A DNA stretch of 64,000 nucleotides from Aquabacter cavernae (GTDB lineage: Bacteria; Pseudomonadota; Alphaproteobacteria; Rhizobiales; Xanthobacteraceae): positions 186,001 through 250,000 of the forward strand of contig NZ_RWKV01000008.1 in NCBI RefSeq assembly GCF_003993795.1, in the 5' to 3' direction. Of the stretch, positions 15,322-24,344 are shown in pieces. Made by a program: the position numbers and the translations under genes. The notes beneath the pieces were generated by a model. That model saw only the letters and a program-made list of their open reading frames with translations, was not told the DNA's origin and did no database searches. The number at the start of each line of letters is the position of its first letter. Position 1 is the stretch's first letter.

Positions 15322-18300
15322 TCAGAATTTCAGCGAGAAGCTGCCCTTCACCATGTTGCTGGTGTCGGTCTCCGACAACTGTCCGGCATAGAAGACCGCC
15401 AGCGCGGCATTGGCGGAGACCTTCAGGTCGAGCCCCGCCTCCACCAGCGCCGCATCGCTGGCGATGGGCACACCCGAGATGGCGAACGGCAGGGCGCCCG
15501 CACCGAAGGCGAACGCCATGTCCGGCGTCGTGTCGCCGAAGGCATGCTGCCAGGCGAGGGTGCCGTTGAAGGTGGCGGGCAGGGCACCCAGGCTGAACGG
15601 CACGCTCACGCGCGCGCCCAGGGTGGAATAGGTGACGCCCGCGTTCGACCCGGACGTGGTGAGCGCGGCCGGGCCGCCCAGCTCGGTGAAGCCGCTCATG
15701 TCCACATTCACATAGGCAAGGCCCGCGAACGGCTCCAGCTGGATCTGCGCGAAGGAGAGGCCGTAGCCGACTTCGCCGAACACCTGTCCCGTATGCGCCG
15801 ACGTGTCGGCATTCAGGGCGTTCACGAAGCCGGGGAACACCACCGTGCGGCTGGCGCTGATGTCCGCCCAGCTATAGGCGCCGCCGAGCCGCAGGCCGAG
15901 CGCGCCGAGGCTCGCCCCGCCATAGAGCGACACATGGGCGTTGTCGCTGGAGAAGGAGGAGGAGCGCGCGTCCACCTGATAGTTGGACGACGAATAGCCC
16001 GCCGCGAAGCCCAGCCGCCAGTCCGCCGCGCCCGCCGCGAAGGTGCGATCATAGCCCACGAACACGCCCGCCGTGTCGCCGGAAATGGTGGCGGCATTGC
16101 CGTTGCCGTCGATCCGGTTCCAGGCACCGAACGCCTGAGCCCAGAAGGCATTGGGGCTGTCCGGCGCGCTGATCACGTCCGCGCCTCCGGAGGAGCCGGC
16201 GGCATAGGCCAGCGGGGCGCTCGCGGTGGTGCGGGCGGGAACCCGCGCCCGGTCCAGCACCGCCCGGCGCAGGAACAGGCTCTCGTCCTGGAGCACGGAG
16301 AGGGCGGAGGGATAAAGCTCGCCGCTCAGCATGTTGAAAGCCTGCTGGGCGCCGACGACCGTGGTCTGCGAGACCACGCCATTATAGACCGCATTGCCCT
16401 GGCCCAGTGCTTCCACCGCGAAGGCGGTGGACCGCTGATTGGCCGTCACCGCCACGGACGGGAAGGGCGTCGCGTTGCGCGCCACGTCCAGATAAACGTC
16501 GTTCGGGTCATAGGCGAGCTGCAGGTCGATGAAGGGCAGGTCCTGGCCGGGGCCGGTGAACGCGCCGACGATGCCGCCCTGCGCGGTGAGGATGGTGTAG
16601 CGCGTGCCCGGCAGGTAGGTGCCGGCCGCCTTGGTCACCTCCACGGAGGCGCCGCCGAGGGTGGCCGTTCCCGTGACGAGGATGAAGTCCGACGCGCCGG
16701 TGGTTTCGATCTCCACCGCATAGGTGGCGCCGGAGGCGAAGGTCAGCGTGCCGTCCACAGTGAGGGCACCGATGGAATTGCCGGGCGCGATGGTGCCGCC
16801 CGCGGCGATGGAGGTGGATCCCACCGTTCCGTTGCCCTTCAGCGTGCCGCCAGTCTCCACCGTGACGGTGCCGCCCAGGCGGTCGTTCACCGCAAGCGTC
16901 CCGTCCACCACCGTCTCGCCCGCGAAGGCGGAGCCGTCGCCCGTGAGAGAGATGCGGCCCGAGCCGGTGAAGGCCATGGTCCCCGTGCCCGATAGCGCGC
17001 CGGAGAGGGTGGCGGTGCCGGAGGCGAGGTCGAACGTGACGGTGCCGCCGAGATCGAGGGCGTTGGCCACGCTCACCGTGTCCAGAAGGGCCAGCGTGGT
17101 GCCGTCGAGCAGGGCGATGGCGCCGGTGCCCGCCGCCGTCGAGGAGCCGAGCACCAGGGTGCCGCCTGTGACGCTGGTGCCGCCGGAATAGCTGCTGGCG
17201 CCAGTCAGGATGAGCGTGCCGGGGCCCGTCTGGGTCAGCGATCCCGTGCCCGAGATGGCGCCGGCCAGGGTGAGGCTGCCGGAGCGGTTGAACACCAGCG
17301 CGCCGTTATTCACCACATTGCCCAGGATGGCGCCCGTCGCGCCGCCTGCGCCGATCTGGAGCGTGCCCCCGGTGATGGTTGTGCCGCCCGTATAGGTGCT
17401 GTCGCCCGTGAGGATGAGCGTGCCGGGGCCGACCTGCGTCAACGATCCGCCGCCCGAGACCGCGCCCGAGAAGGTGACGCTGCCGGAGCGGTTGAACACC
17501 AGCACGCCGTTATTCACCACGTCGCCCTGGATGCTGCCCTGGGTGCCGCCATTGCCCACCTGGAGGGTGCCGGCCGCAATGGTCGTGCCGCCCGTATAGC
17601 TGTTGTCGCCGGTGAGGATGAGCGTGCCGGGGCCCATCTGGGTCAGCCCGCCGGTGCCCGAGACATCGCCCGCGAAGGTGGCGGTGCCGGAGCGGTTGAA
17701 GGCCAGCGTGCCGCTGTTCGCCACATCGCCCTGGATGGAGCCGGATGTGCCGCCGTTTCCGAGCTGGAGCGTGCCCTGGAGGATGGTGGTGCCGCCTGTA
17801 TAGGTGTGGTCTGCCGTCAACACCTGCGTGCCGGGGCCATTCAGTACTAAGCCGAGGCTAGCGCCGGCTGCGGCGGTCAGGTTGCCCCAGAAGTTCACCA
17901 GGAGTGTCGCAGCGGCGATGGGGTCCGTATAGCTGTTCTCGCCAGTGAGAATGAGCGTGTCGTTCGCCACCTCATCGTCCTGAACGGAGTCAGACGTGCC
18001 AATGATTCTGATCACGGGCGTGCCCGGCAATATGGTGACGCCGGCAGTGGAAGTCAGGCTGCCGGCGAACACCGACGTGCTGCCCGAGGCCGGCGCGATG
18101 ACGAGGCTGGCGGTGCCGCTCGGCATCGTCACCGTGCCGGTGCCGGTCAGGCCGCCGATGGTGGCGGTGGTCGCCGTGATCTGGAGCGTGCCCTCCAGAT
18201 TGACCGGGCCGCCGGACATAGCCCCCGACGAGGTGGCGATGAGGGTTGCGCCCGCGGCGATTGTGGTGGTGCCGGAATAGCTGTTGGTGCCGCTGAGCAT

Positions 18301-21300
18301 CTGGGTGCCGCTGCCGAGCGTGAGCCCGCCCGTGCCCGAGATGCCGCCCTGGAAGTTCCCAGCCGCGTTGGTGAGGGTGAGGACATTGGCCCCGAGCACC
18401 ACCGTGCCCGCGCCGCTCAGCGTGCGGATGGAGGTGCCGCCGCCCGAGACGCCGGAAATGTCGAACGTGCCGCCCACCTGCAGGCCGCTGGAAGCCGCGA
18501 GGCTGCCTGTACCGGTGAGGGCCAACGTGCCGCCGGCAATGTTGGTGGCGCCGGTGAAGCCGTTGACGCCGGACAGGGCCTGGGTGCCGCCGGAGAGGGT
18601 GAGCCCGCCCGTGCCGCCGATGGTGCCGGAGAAGGCGCCGGAGGCATTGGTGAGGGTGAGCGTCTGCGCGCCCAGCGCCACGGAGCCGGTGCCGGACAGG
18701 CTGGTAATGCTGGCGCCCGCCGTGGTGCCGGAAATGTCGAGGGTGCCGTCGGCCTGCACCCCCGACGAGGTGGCGATGGAGCCGGTGCCGGTGAGGGAGA
18801 GGGTGCCGCCCCCGATGATGGTGGCGCCCTGATAGGTGTTGGTGCCCGTGAGGACCAGCGTGCCGCCGCCGAAGGCCAGGCTGCCCGTGCCGGAAATGAT
18901 GCCGGTCAGGGTGAAAGTGGAATCCTCGTCCACGCTGATGACGCCCTGGGTGTTCAGCACGATGTTGCGCGCGCTGGTCAGGGTGGTGCGGGCCTCCAGT
19001 TCGCCGCCCGCGAAGGTGATGGTCCCGGCCGCATCGCCCAGATTGGCGTCGGAGTAGATTTCCAGCGTGCCCGCCTGGAGGATCGTGCCGCCCAGATAGG
19101 TATTGTTGCCGGAGAGCACGACGGTGCCCTCGCCGATCTTGGTGAGGGCGCCGGTGCCGATGATGGGCGCGGACACGGTGACGATGATGTCCTCGCCTTC
19201 CGCCCACAGGCGCCCGCCCGTGCCGAGGTTCAACTGTCCGGAGACGCCCGCCTGCAGCACATAGCCGGAGGAAAGGAATTCGATGGTGTTGAAGGACTGC
19301 GTCCCATCGACGGACACCGAGCCGATGGGGCCGTCGAATACGGCGGTGCCGCCTGCCCACACGGCATAGCCGCCATCGGCGCCCAGCCAGTTGTTGAAGG
19401 AGGTCCAGTTTCCGCCGCCGCCCCGCGTGGTGCCGTCGGCACTCCAATATTGGACGGTGGTGTCGAGCGTGGTCACGACCACGTCCAGGCTCTGCGCCTG
19501 GGTATCAATGCGGAACGTGTAGTCGGGCTGCGTTTCGCCGAGCACCAGGCCGTTATTGGTGAGCGTGCCGCCGGTGGTGATCACGCGGTAGACGCCCGCG
19601 CCGTTGTCCGGCGCGCTCACGAGGTTCAGCGTGCCGTTCACCGCGGCATTGCCGCTGACCTGGAAGATGCTGGTTCCGCTGGCGGGGGCCTTCAGATTGA
19701 TGCGGGTGACGGAGCCGGCATCCAAGGTGAGGGAGCCCATCTCCACATTGCCGATGGTCGGCCCGTTCCGGGTCCATTCGAGAATGCCGCCCGAGGCGAT
19801 GGTCACCGCCCCGTCGATGGTGGCGCCCGCCGCTTCCAAGGTGCCGCCGGAGGCCACCGAGACGTTGCCGCCCACATGACCGGCGGTGGTCGCGCCCCAG
19901 TCGGTGATGCTGAGGGTGCCGGCATTCACCTGGACGGTGCCGGAATAGGTGCTGCTGTCGCCGCTCAGCGTGAGCACTTCCGCGCCCTGCTTGATGAGCG
20001 TGCCGCTGCCGGTGAGGCCGCCGGCCAGTTGCAGGAACTCGGTCTGCTGGGTCACGGTCAGCGTCTTGGTGCCCAGCGCCACGATGCCCGTGGTGGTGTC
20101 GCCCGACAGGTTGGTGACGGAGGTTCCCGCGCCGCTGATGCCGGAAATATCAAACGTGCCGTCCACCAGCACGCTCGCCGAAGTGGCGATGCTGCCGCTG
20201 CCGGACAAAGCGAGGGTGCCCGCGGTGATGGTGGTGGCGCCGGTATAGGTGTTGGCGGCGGTCAGCGTCAGCGTGCCGGTGCCCAGTTTGGTGAGCGTGC
20301 CGCCTGCCGTGCCGATGACGCCGGAGATGACGGTGTTTCCCGCGCCGCTCACGGTCAGGCCCATGCCCGCGCCGGAAATGGTGCCCTCCAGGTTCAGCGT
20401 GCCGCTGTCGCTGGCGATGCGGGTCGCGGATCCCAGCGTGATGAAGCCGGCGAAAGTGCTGTCCCCCGATGTGTGCCGCAGGGCTCCCCCGTCCGAGACG
20501 CCGGAGCCGTTGAGGGTGAGGCTCTGGCCGATAGAGAGGCCCGGAGCCTCCAGGGTGGCGCCTGAGGAGACGATGATGTCGCCCAGGCCAAGGGCAGCCT
20601 CATCGGTCGCATTCACCGTGCCGCCGCTGACCGTCATGTTGCCGGCGAAGCTGTTCGCGCTCCCCAGGGTCAGCCTGCCGGTGCCGGTCTTCGTCAGGGC
20701 GCCCGCGCCGTCGATGGTGCCGGAGAAGGTGCTGTCGGTGTTGTCGCCGCCGACGGTGAGGCTCGCGTTCAGATGAACGGTGCCCGAGCCGGCCAGCGAG
20801 CCCACGGTTTCGGCGGCGGTGTTCACGTTCAGCGTGGTGCCCGAATCCAGCGTCAGGCGCGCGGTATCCGACAATGCGCTGCCGCTGGTGATGGTGAGCG
20901 TGCCGCCGGACACGCTGGTGGCGCCGGCGAAGCTGTTGCTGCCTGCCAGGGTCAGCGTGCCGGTGCCCTGCTTGGTGAAACCGCCCGTGCCTGAAAGATC
21001 CTGGGTGATGGTGATGGCGTTGCCGTTGCTATCGATGAAGGCGCCGCCCGCCTGGATATCGATGTCGGAAGACGCGAAACCGAAGAGGAAATCGGACTGG
21101 GCGGCGGTCGCGCGCAATCCGCCGCCATTGAAGACGATCTGCCCGCTTCCCTGCCGTTTCCGGACCTGGGTCGTGGCGACCATGCCGCGCCCGTCGGTGT
21201 CGTTGCCGGTAAGGGTCAGCGTGCCCGCGCCGGTGGTCGCATAGCCGAGGAAGACGGTCTGGGAGGTCAGGAGGCCGCCGGCACCGACGGTCAGCGAGCC

Positions 21301-22905
21301 GGCACCGCCGTCGCCGACCACAAACTGGCCGCCCGATGCGATGGTCCAGCTTGCGTCCGCGCCGCTCACGCTCATCGCGCCGGTCGAGCCGGCGGCAACG
21401 CCGACGCTCGTGTCTCCACTGCTCATGACCCCGCCGGCGCCCAAGGCGAGGGTTCCGGCCGTGACGTTCACGGTCCCCGTGAAGGTGCCGGCGGTGCCGG
21501 TGAGGGTGGTGGTGCCCGACCCGTTCTGGTTCAGGCTGCCGGCCCCGGTGATGCTGGCGGCGAAGGTGTAGGTGCTGTTGGACTGGTTGAAATTGATGAT
21601 GCCGTTATTGGCGACGCTGGACAGGCCCGTGATCGCGCCCGTGGTGGATGCCCCCGGGACGGCGGTTCCGAGATTGAAGGTGCTGCCGGAATTGATGGTG
21701 AAGCCGGCGCCCGCTCCGAAGGTGATCGCGCCGGCGCTGGTCAGCGTTCCGCTGGCGCCAGTACCGCCAATGCCTTGCCTACCGCCCTGTTCAACTGAGT
21801 TGCCCCCACTGGCGCCGCCAAGAATAAGCTGGCCGCCCGCACCGATGGTGATGGCACTGCTGCTGCCCACAGTGATCGCACCGGCACCGCCGTTGCCACC
21901 ATTTCCTACGGTAGAGCCATTGCCGCCGCCGCCCCCGCTGCCGCCGATAAGCAGGGTCTCGGCCACCGAGAGGCTGGCACTGTTGGTGAGCACGAGCGTA
22001 CCGCTGCCGCCGTCGCCTCCGTTCTCATAGCCTCCGCCGCCGCCCGCGCCGCCGACCAGAATGCTGTAATTCACGGTTACCTGAGCGCCGTCCAGGGTGA
22101 GGGATCCGTTCGAGCCGGCGCTGCCGGGCGTGCTGTTGTCGTCGCCGCTCCCGCCGCCGCCACCACCACCGCCGATGCCCACAAAATCGTAGGTGCGCGT
22201 GTTGCTAAAGGTCAGGCTGTTGGGCGCATTTGCGCCAGCACCGGCCGTCTTACCGGAGACATCGGCGCCGCTCCCGTCCACCACCTTTCCGCCACCACCG
22301 CCGCCACCGCCGCCGGGTTGGCCACCGGGACTCGATGCGCCGCCGCCGCCATACAGGCTGCCGCTTCCGGCTGCTGCTCCTCCGCCTCCATTGGCGCCTG
22401 AGCCATCACCATTGGCGCCGGCAATGCCACCCGCACCACCAGAAATGCTGCTGCCGCCGGCGCCGCCCAAGGCGCCACCGCCGCCACCAAATCTGTACGC
22501 GGCGCCGCCACCGCCCAATCCGCCTGCGCCGCCTTGGGCCTCACCCGTGCCACCTGCACCGCCAATCGCGCCGTTTCCACCCTCGCCACCTGTGATAACA
22601 CCGAAGGCCGCAATATAGGCACCACCGCCGCCACCGATACCGCCGCCGCCGCCGGCGGCCCCGCCGGTGACTATTCCACCGCCGCCACCACCGATGCCGC
22701 CGCCGCCGCCGCCGCCGCCGGCTATAGTGGTATTTCCGGTTACGCCGCCCGCACCTCCGGCTCCGACGAGCAGGCTATCCGCCTGGGTGCCGCCGCTGGC
22801 GAGGGACAGAGCAAGAAGCGAGACGCCGGCAAGGGCCGCGAAATGCAGGCGGCTCTTCGCAGCCCGCTGCCCGCGAACGTGGTGTGCTTCAGCCGACTGA
22901 CCCAT
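15322..22905 (-). CDS. Giant autotransporter adhesin-like protein (type Va)
   Basis: A 2,527-residue outer-membrane autotransporter. The N-terminus has a Sec signal (LHFAALAGVSLLALSLASGG, then TQA|DS). About 270 residues of extreme glycine-rich sequence (runs of GGGGG) follow. The long passenger is built of beta-helical passenger-associated repeats of the type GTLTLTAANTYTGATTITAG. Residues about 1,680-1,900 contain near-identical 68-residue repeats. The C-terminal 280 residues form an autotransporter barrel (FWAQAFGAWNRIDGNGN to the final SFSLKF, ending in Phe as required for Bam insertion). ATG at 22905 has GGGGA upstream; the frame continues to a TTG at 22968 that would only lengthen the signal. 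A LuxR-type gene lies upstream. Function is unknown; adhesion or aggregation is usual. Confidence 0.9.
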   Translation of the reverse strand: MGQSAEAHHVRGQRAAKSRLHFAALAGVSLLALSLASGGTQADSLLVGAGGAGGVTGNTTIAGGGGGGGGIGGGGGGIVTGGAAGGGGGIGGGGGAYIAAFGVITGGEGGNGAIGGAGGTGEAQGGAGGLGGGGAAYRFGGGGGALGGAGGSSISGGAGGIAGANGDGSGANGGGGAAAGSGSLYGGGGASSPGGQPGGGGGGGGGKVVDGSGADVSGKTAGAGANAPNSLTFSNTRTYDFVGIGGGGGGGGSGDDNSTPGSAGSNGSLTLDGAQVTVNYSILVGGAGGGGGYENGGDGGSGTLVLTNSASLSVAETLLIGGSGGGGGNGSTVGNGGNGGAGAITVGSSSAITIGAGGQLILGGASGGNSVEQGGRQGIGGTGASGTLTSAGAITFGAGAGFTINSGSTFNLGTAVPGASTTGAITGLSSVANNGIINFNQSNSTYTFAASITGAGSLNQNGSGTTTLTGTAGTFTGTVNVTAGTLALGAGGVMSSGDTSVGVAAGSTGAMSVSGADASWTIASGGQFVVGDGGAGSLTVGAGGLLTSQTVFLGYATTGAGTLTLTGNDTDGRGMVATTQVRKRQGSGQIVFNGGGLRATAAQSDFLFGFASSDIDIQAGGAFIDSNGNAITITQDLSGTGGFTKQGTGTLTLAGSNSFAGATSVSGGTLTITSGSALSDTARLTLDSGTTLNVNTAAETVGSLAGSGTVHLNASLTVGGDNTDSTFSGTIDGAGALTKTGTGRLTLGSANSFAGNMTVSGGTVNATDEAALGLGDIIVSSGATLEAPGLSIGQSLTLNGSGVSDGGALRHTSGDSTFAGFITLGSATRIASDSGTLNLEGTISGAGMGLTVSGAGNTVISGVIGTAGGTLTKLGTGTLTLTAANTYTGATTITAGTLALSGSGSIATSASVLVDGTFDISGISGAGTSVTNLSGDTTTGIVALGTKTLTVTQQTEFLQLAGGLTGSGTLIKQGAEVLTLSGDSSTYSGTVQVNAGTLSITDWGATTAGHVGGNVSVASGGTLEAAGATIDGAVTIASGGILEWTRNGPTIGNVEMGSLTLDAGSVTRINLKAPASGTSIFQVSGNAAVNGTLNLVSAPDNGAGVYRVITTGGTLTNNGLVLGETQPDYTFRIDTQAQSLDVVVTTLDTTVQYWSADGTTRGGGGNWTSFNNWLGADGGYAVWAGGTAVFDGPIGSVSVDGTQSFNTIEFLSSGYVLQAGVSGQLNLGTGGRLWAEGEDIIVTVSAPIIGTGALTKIGEGTVVLSGNNTYLGGTILQAGTLEIYSDANLGDAAGTITFAGGELEARTTLTSARNIVLNTQGVISVDEDSTFTLTGIISGTGSLAFGGGTLVLTGTNTYQGATIIGGGTLSLTGTGSIATSSGVQADGTLDISGTTAGASITSLSGTGSVALGAQTLTLTNASGAFSGTIGGTGGLTLSGGTQALSGVNGFTGATNIAGGTLALTGTGSLAASSGLQVGGTFDISGVSGGGTSIRTLSGAGTVVLGANVLTLTNAAGNFQGGISGTGGLTLGSGTQMLSGTNSYSGTTTIAAGATLIATSSGAMSGGPVNLEGTLQITATTATIGGLTGTGTVTMPSGTASLVIAPASGSTSVFAGSLTSTAGVTILPGTPVIRIIGTSDSVQDDEVANDTLILTGENSYTDPIAAATLLVNFWGNLTAAAGASLGLVLNGPGTQVLTADHTYTGGTTILQGTLQLGNGGTSGSIQGDVANSGTLAFNRSGTATFAGDVSGTGGLTQMGPGTLILTGDNSYTGGTTIAAGTLQVGNGGTQGSIQGDVVNNGVLVFNRSGSVTFSGAVSGGGSLTQVGPGTLILTGDSTYTGGTTITGGTLQIGAGGATGAILGNVVNNGALVFNRSGSLTLAGAISGTGSLTQTGPGTLILTGASSYSGGTSVTGGTLVLGSSTAAGTGAIALLDGTTLALLDTVSVANALDLGGTVTFDLASGTATLSGALSGTGTMAFTGSGRISLTGDGSAFAGETVVDGTLAVNDRLGGTVTVETGGTLKGNGTVGSTSIAAGGTIAPGNSIGALTVDGTLTFASGATYAVEIETTGASDFILVTGTATLGGASVEVTKAAGTYLPGTRYTILTAQGGIVGAFTGPGQDLPFIDLQLAYDPNDVYLDVARNATPFPSVAVTANQRSTAFAVEALGQGNAVYNGVVSQTTVVGAQQAFNMLSGELYPSALSVLQDESLFLRRAVLDRARVPARTTASAPLAYAAGSSGGADVISAPDSPNAFWAQAFGAWNRIDGNGNAATISGDTAGVFVGYDRTFAAGAADWRLGFAAGYSSSNYQVDARSSSFSSDNAHVSLYGGASLGALGLRLGGAYSWADISASRTVVFPGFVNALNADTSAHTGQVFGEVGYGLSFAQIQLEPFAGLAYVNVDMSGFTELGGPAALTTSGSNAGVTYSTLGARVSVPFSLGALPATFNGTLAWQHAFGDTTPDMAFAFGAGALPFAISGVPIASDAALVEAGLDLKVSANAALAVFYAGQLSETDTSNMVKGSFSLKF
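17207..17818. repeat. 204-bp tandem coding repeats in the autotransporter
   Basis: The string AGGATGAGCGTGCCGGGGCC, or a one-base variant, recurs at 17207, 17411 and 17615, exactly 204 bp (68 codons) apart. Each unit encodes a strand-turn series containing LILTGDNSYTGGTTI and VVNNGVLVFNRSGS, with a fourth, more diverged unit toward 17,818. High nucleotide identity implies recent duplication or ongoing homogenisation. Confidence 0.85.
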
Positions 22906-23094
22906 TTCCGTCCCCAGCAGCAATTTCGTCGAAAAAATTATCCGGCGCTGAATATGCACACGGATCAAACAATCTTGCGGTCAAATGATACCGGAGGCGC
23001 CGCTTCGAGCCGGATTGCCCGCACCCACGGCATAGCCGCATGGACAGCCGACTCGCAAGCTTCACCATAAGGGCGGAGCTTTCTGCGCTTCCAC

Positions 23095-23110
23095 TCCCCT
23101 AATCAGGGGA
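23095..23110. promoter_or_regulatory. CCCCT/AGGGG palindrome upstream of the autotransporter
   Basis: TCCCCT (23095-23100) AATC AGGGGA (23105-23110) lies between the LuxR-type gene and the autotransporter, 190 bp before the latter's start. The symmetric spacing resembles response-regulator-type operators. It may also be a short 3' hairpin of the regulator transcript; no U-run follows. Confidence 0.35.
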
Positions 23111-23130
23111 TGCGCCCTGTGGGCACGAGA

Positions 23131-23898
23131 TCAGCCGCCGCTGTTCAGCCACAGGCTCATCAGTTCGGCGCGGCTGCGCACGCCGAACTTGCGGAAGATG
23201 CGCGTCACATGCTGGTGGGCAGTGGAGGTGGCGATGCCGCTTTGGCGGGCGATCTCCTTTTCCGACGCCTTGGTGAGCAGCAGTTGAAGCACGCGCCGCT
23301 CGCCGGGCGTCAACGGGGCGCTGGCCATGAGAAGCCCGTTGGCCATGAGCAGGGTGCGGTGGAACCATTTGATGCCGCGCAGCGCATAGGCGAGGTGGGC
23401 GATCTCGTCATCGGTGAAGCGCCGGCGCGCGTAGAAGCCAAAATGGGATTCGCAGTCCGCATTCATGGGAAAGGCCACGAAAACCGCATCGTGCGTGCCC
23501 ACGGCTTCATAATGGCGCCGGTAGAAGTCGGAGGAGAACCAGTCCTCGGGCAGTTCGCGGCGGAAGGAATAGGTGCGGAACGTGCCCACATTGCGCATGG
23601 GCAGGAGGAAGGAGGGGTCGATCTCCCGCCGCTCCCACACCTCCAAGATGTCCTTGAAATGCTGCGCGTCGGGATGGGGCGGCACCGGGTGGAGGGCCTG
23701 GACGGCGGCGACGCGCCAGCCCTGCAGCGGATCCGCGCCGGTCGTGTCCTCCAGGCGGATGGCGCCCGCCCATGTGGCGTTCCATGCGCCGCAGGCTTCG
23801 CACAAGGCGGCCATCAGATGGGCGGCCGCCTGGGTGGAGTTGGGAACCTCGAAGTCCGACAGCTCGTCCCAGATGCGGTGCACCGCTTCCGTGTCCAT
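23131..23898 (-). CDS. LuxR-family transcriptional regulator
   Basis: A 255-residue protein. The C-terminal LuxR/GerE helix-turn-helix (residues about 190-252) starts at LTPGERRVLQLLLTKASEKE and contains the recognition helix in GIATSTAHQHVTRIFRKFGV. The N-terminal 180 residues form no recognised acyl-homoserine-lactone or receiver domain; WAGAIRLEDTTGADPLQGWR and the aromatic-rich middle suggest a GAF/PAS-like sensory fold. It has no cognate kinase nearby. The gene is upstream of the autotransporter on the same strand and divergent from the nitrilase operon, so it could control either. Confidence 0.87.
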   Translation of the reverse strand: MDTEAVHRIWDELSDFEVPNSTQAAAHLMAALCEACGAWNATWAGAIRLEDTTGADPLQGWRVAAVQALHPVPPHPDAQHFKDILEVWERREIDPSFLLPMRNVGTFRTYSFRRELPEDWFSSDFYRRHYEAVGTHDAVFVAFPMNADCESHFGFYARRRFTDDEIAHLAYALRGIKWFHRTLLMANGLLMASAPLTPGERRVLQLLLTKASEKEIARQSGIATSTAHQHVTRIFRKFGVRSRAELMSLWLNSGG

Positions 23899-24344
23899 GG
23901 CGTTCCTTCCGGGGCGCGGCGCCGTCGAGGGCGGGTGTCGCGCGCGTTCGAGCGTCCTTATGCGTTTCCTTCACGCGAACCGCTTCACACGTCGCTCGGA
24001 AACGCTCCTGGCGGATAGCATGCCACCGGAAAGGTGCCCATCCCTGGCCGTGCGTGCGTTTCCACGGCCCGGCAAAGGCGGGGCCATGGGTGGAAATCCG
24101 CAATGGGGTGTGCGGAGATCCCGACACGAGGGCGCGCGGCGGGCGTCGCGCGCGCCACATGCCCAAGAGCGCGGCGATATGGACACCCCTGTGCACCCGG
24201 ATGCATCGCTTTGCGCCCGGCGGCGATCCGGGCTGGGCATGCGTGCAAGGGCCTGTGCAGTTTTCCGTTCTTCCCCCGGGGGAGTGGGAGCGGCACCTTT
24301 TTGCGGTGCGCAGTCCGCGCCCCTCAAAACGGCAAACGAGCCCG
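23899..24344. other. 446-bp intergenic region upstream of the nitrilase operon
   Basis: The divergent gap between the LuxR-type gene and the nitrilase gene. Module B of the dispersed palindrome lies at 23962-24005. The rest holds no convincing ORF or RNA; several frames stay open only because of high GC. Promoters for both flanking genes must lie here, but no clear -35/-10 pair could be picked. Confidence 0.6.
23962..24005. repeat. Dispersed palindromic repeat, copy 3 (module B only)
   Basis: Bounded by GCGTTTCC (23962-23969) and GGAAACGC (23998-24005) with the same interior TTCACGCGAACCGCTTCACAC as the other copies. The TTTCAGC palindrome (module A) of copies 1 and 2 is absent. The module therefore exists independently. 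Confidence 0.8.

Noticed and set aside
15157-16995. Plus-strand ORF running from the IclR gene into the autotransporter
   Set aside because: Out of frame with the IclR protein and antisense to the barrel; biased composition only.
17207-17818. 204-bp repeats considered as an array of regulatory or mobile repeats
   Set aside because: Exact multiple of three and in frame with autotransporter beta-helix repeats, so they are coding duplications.
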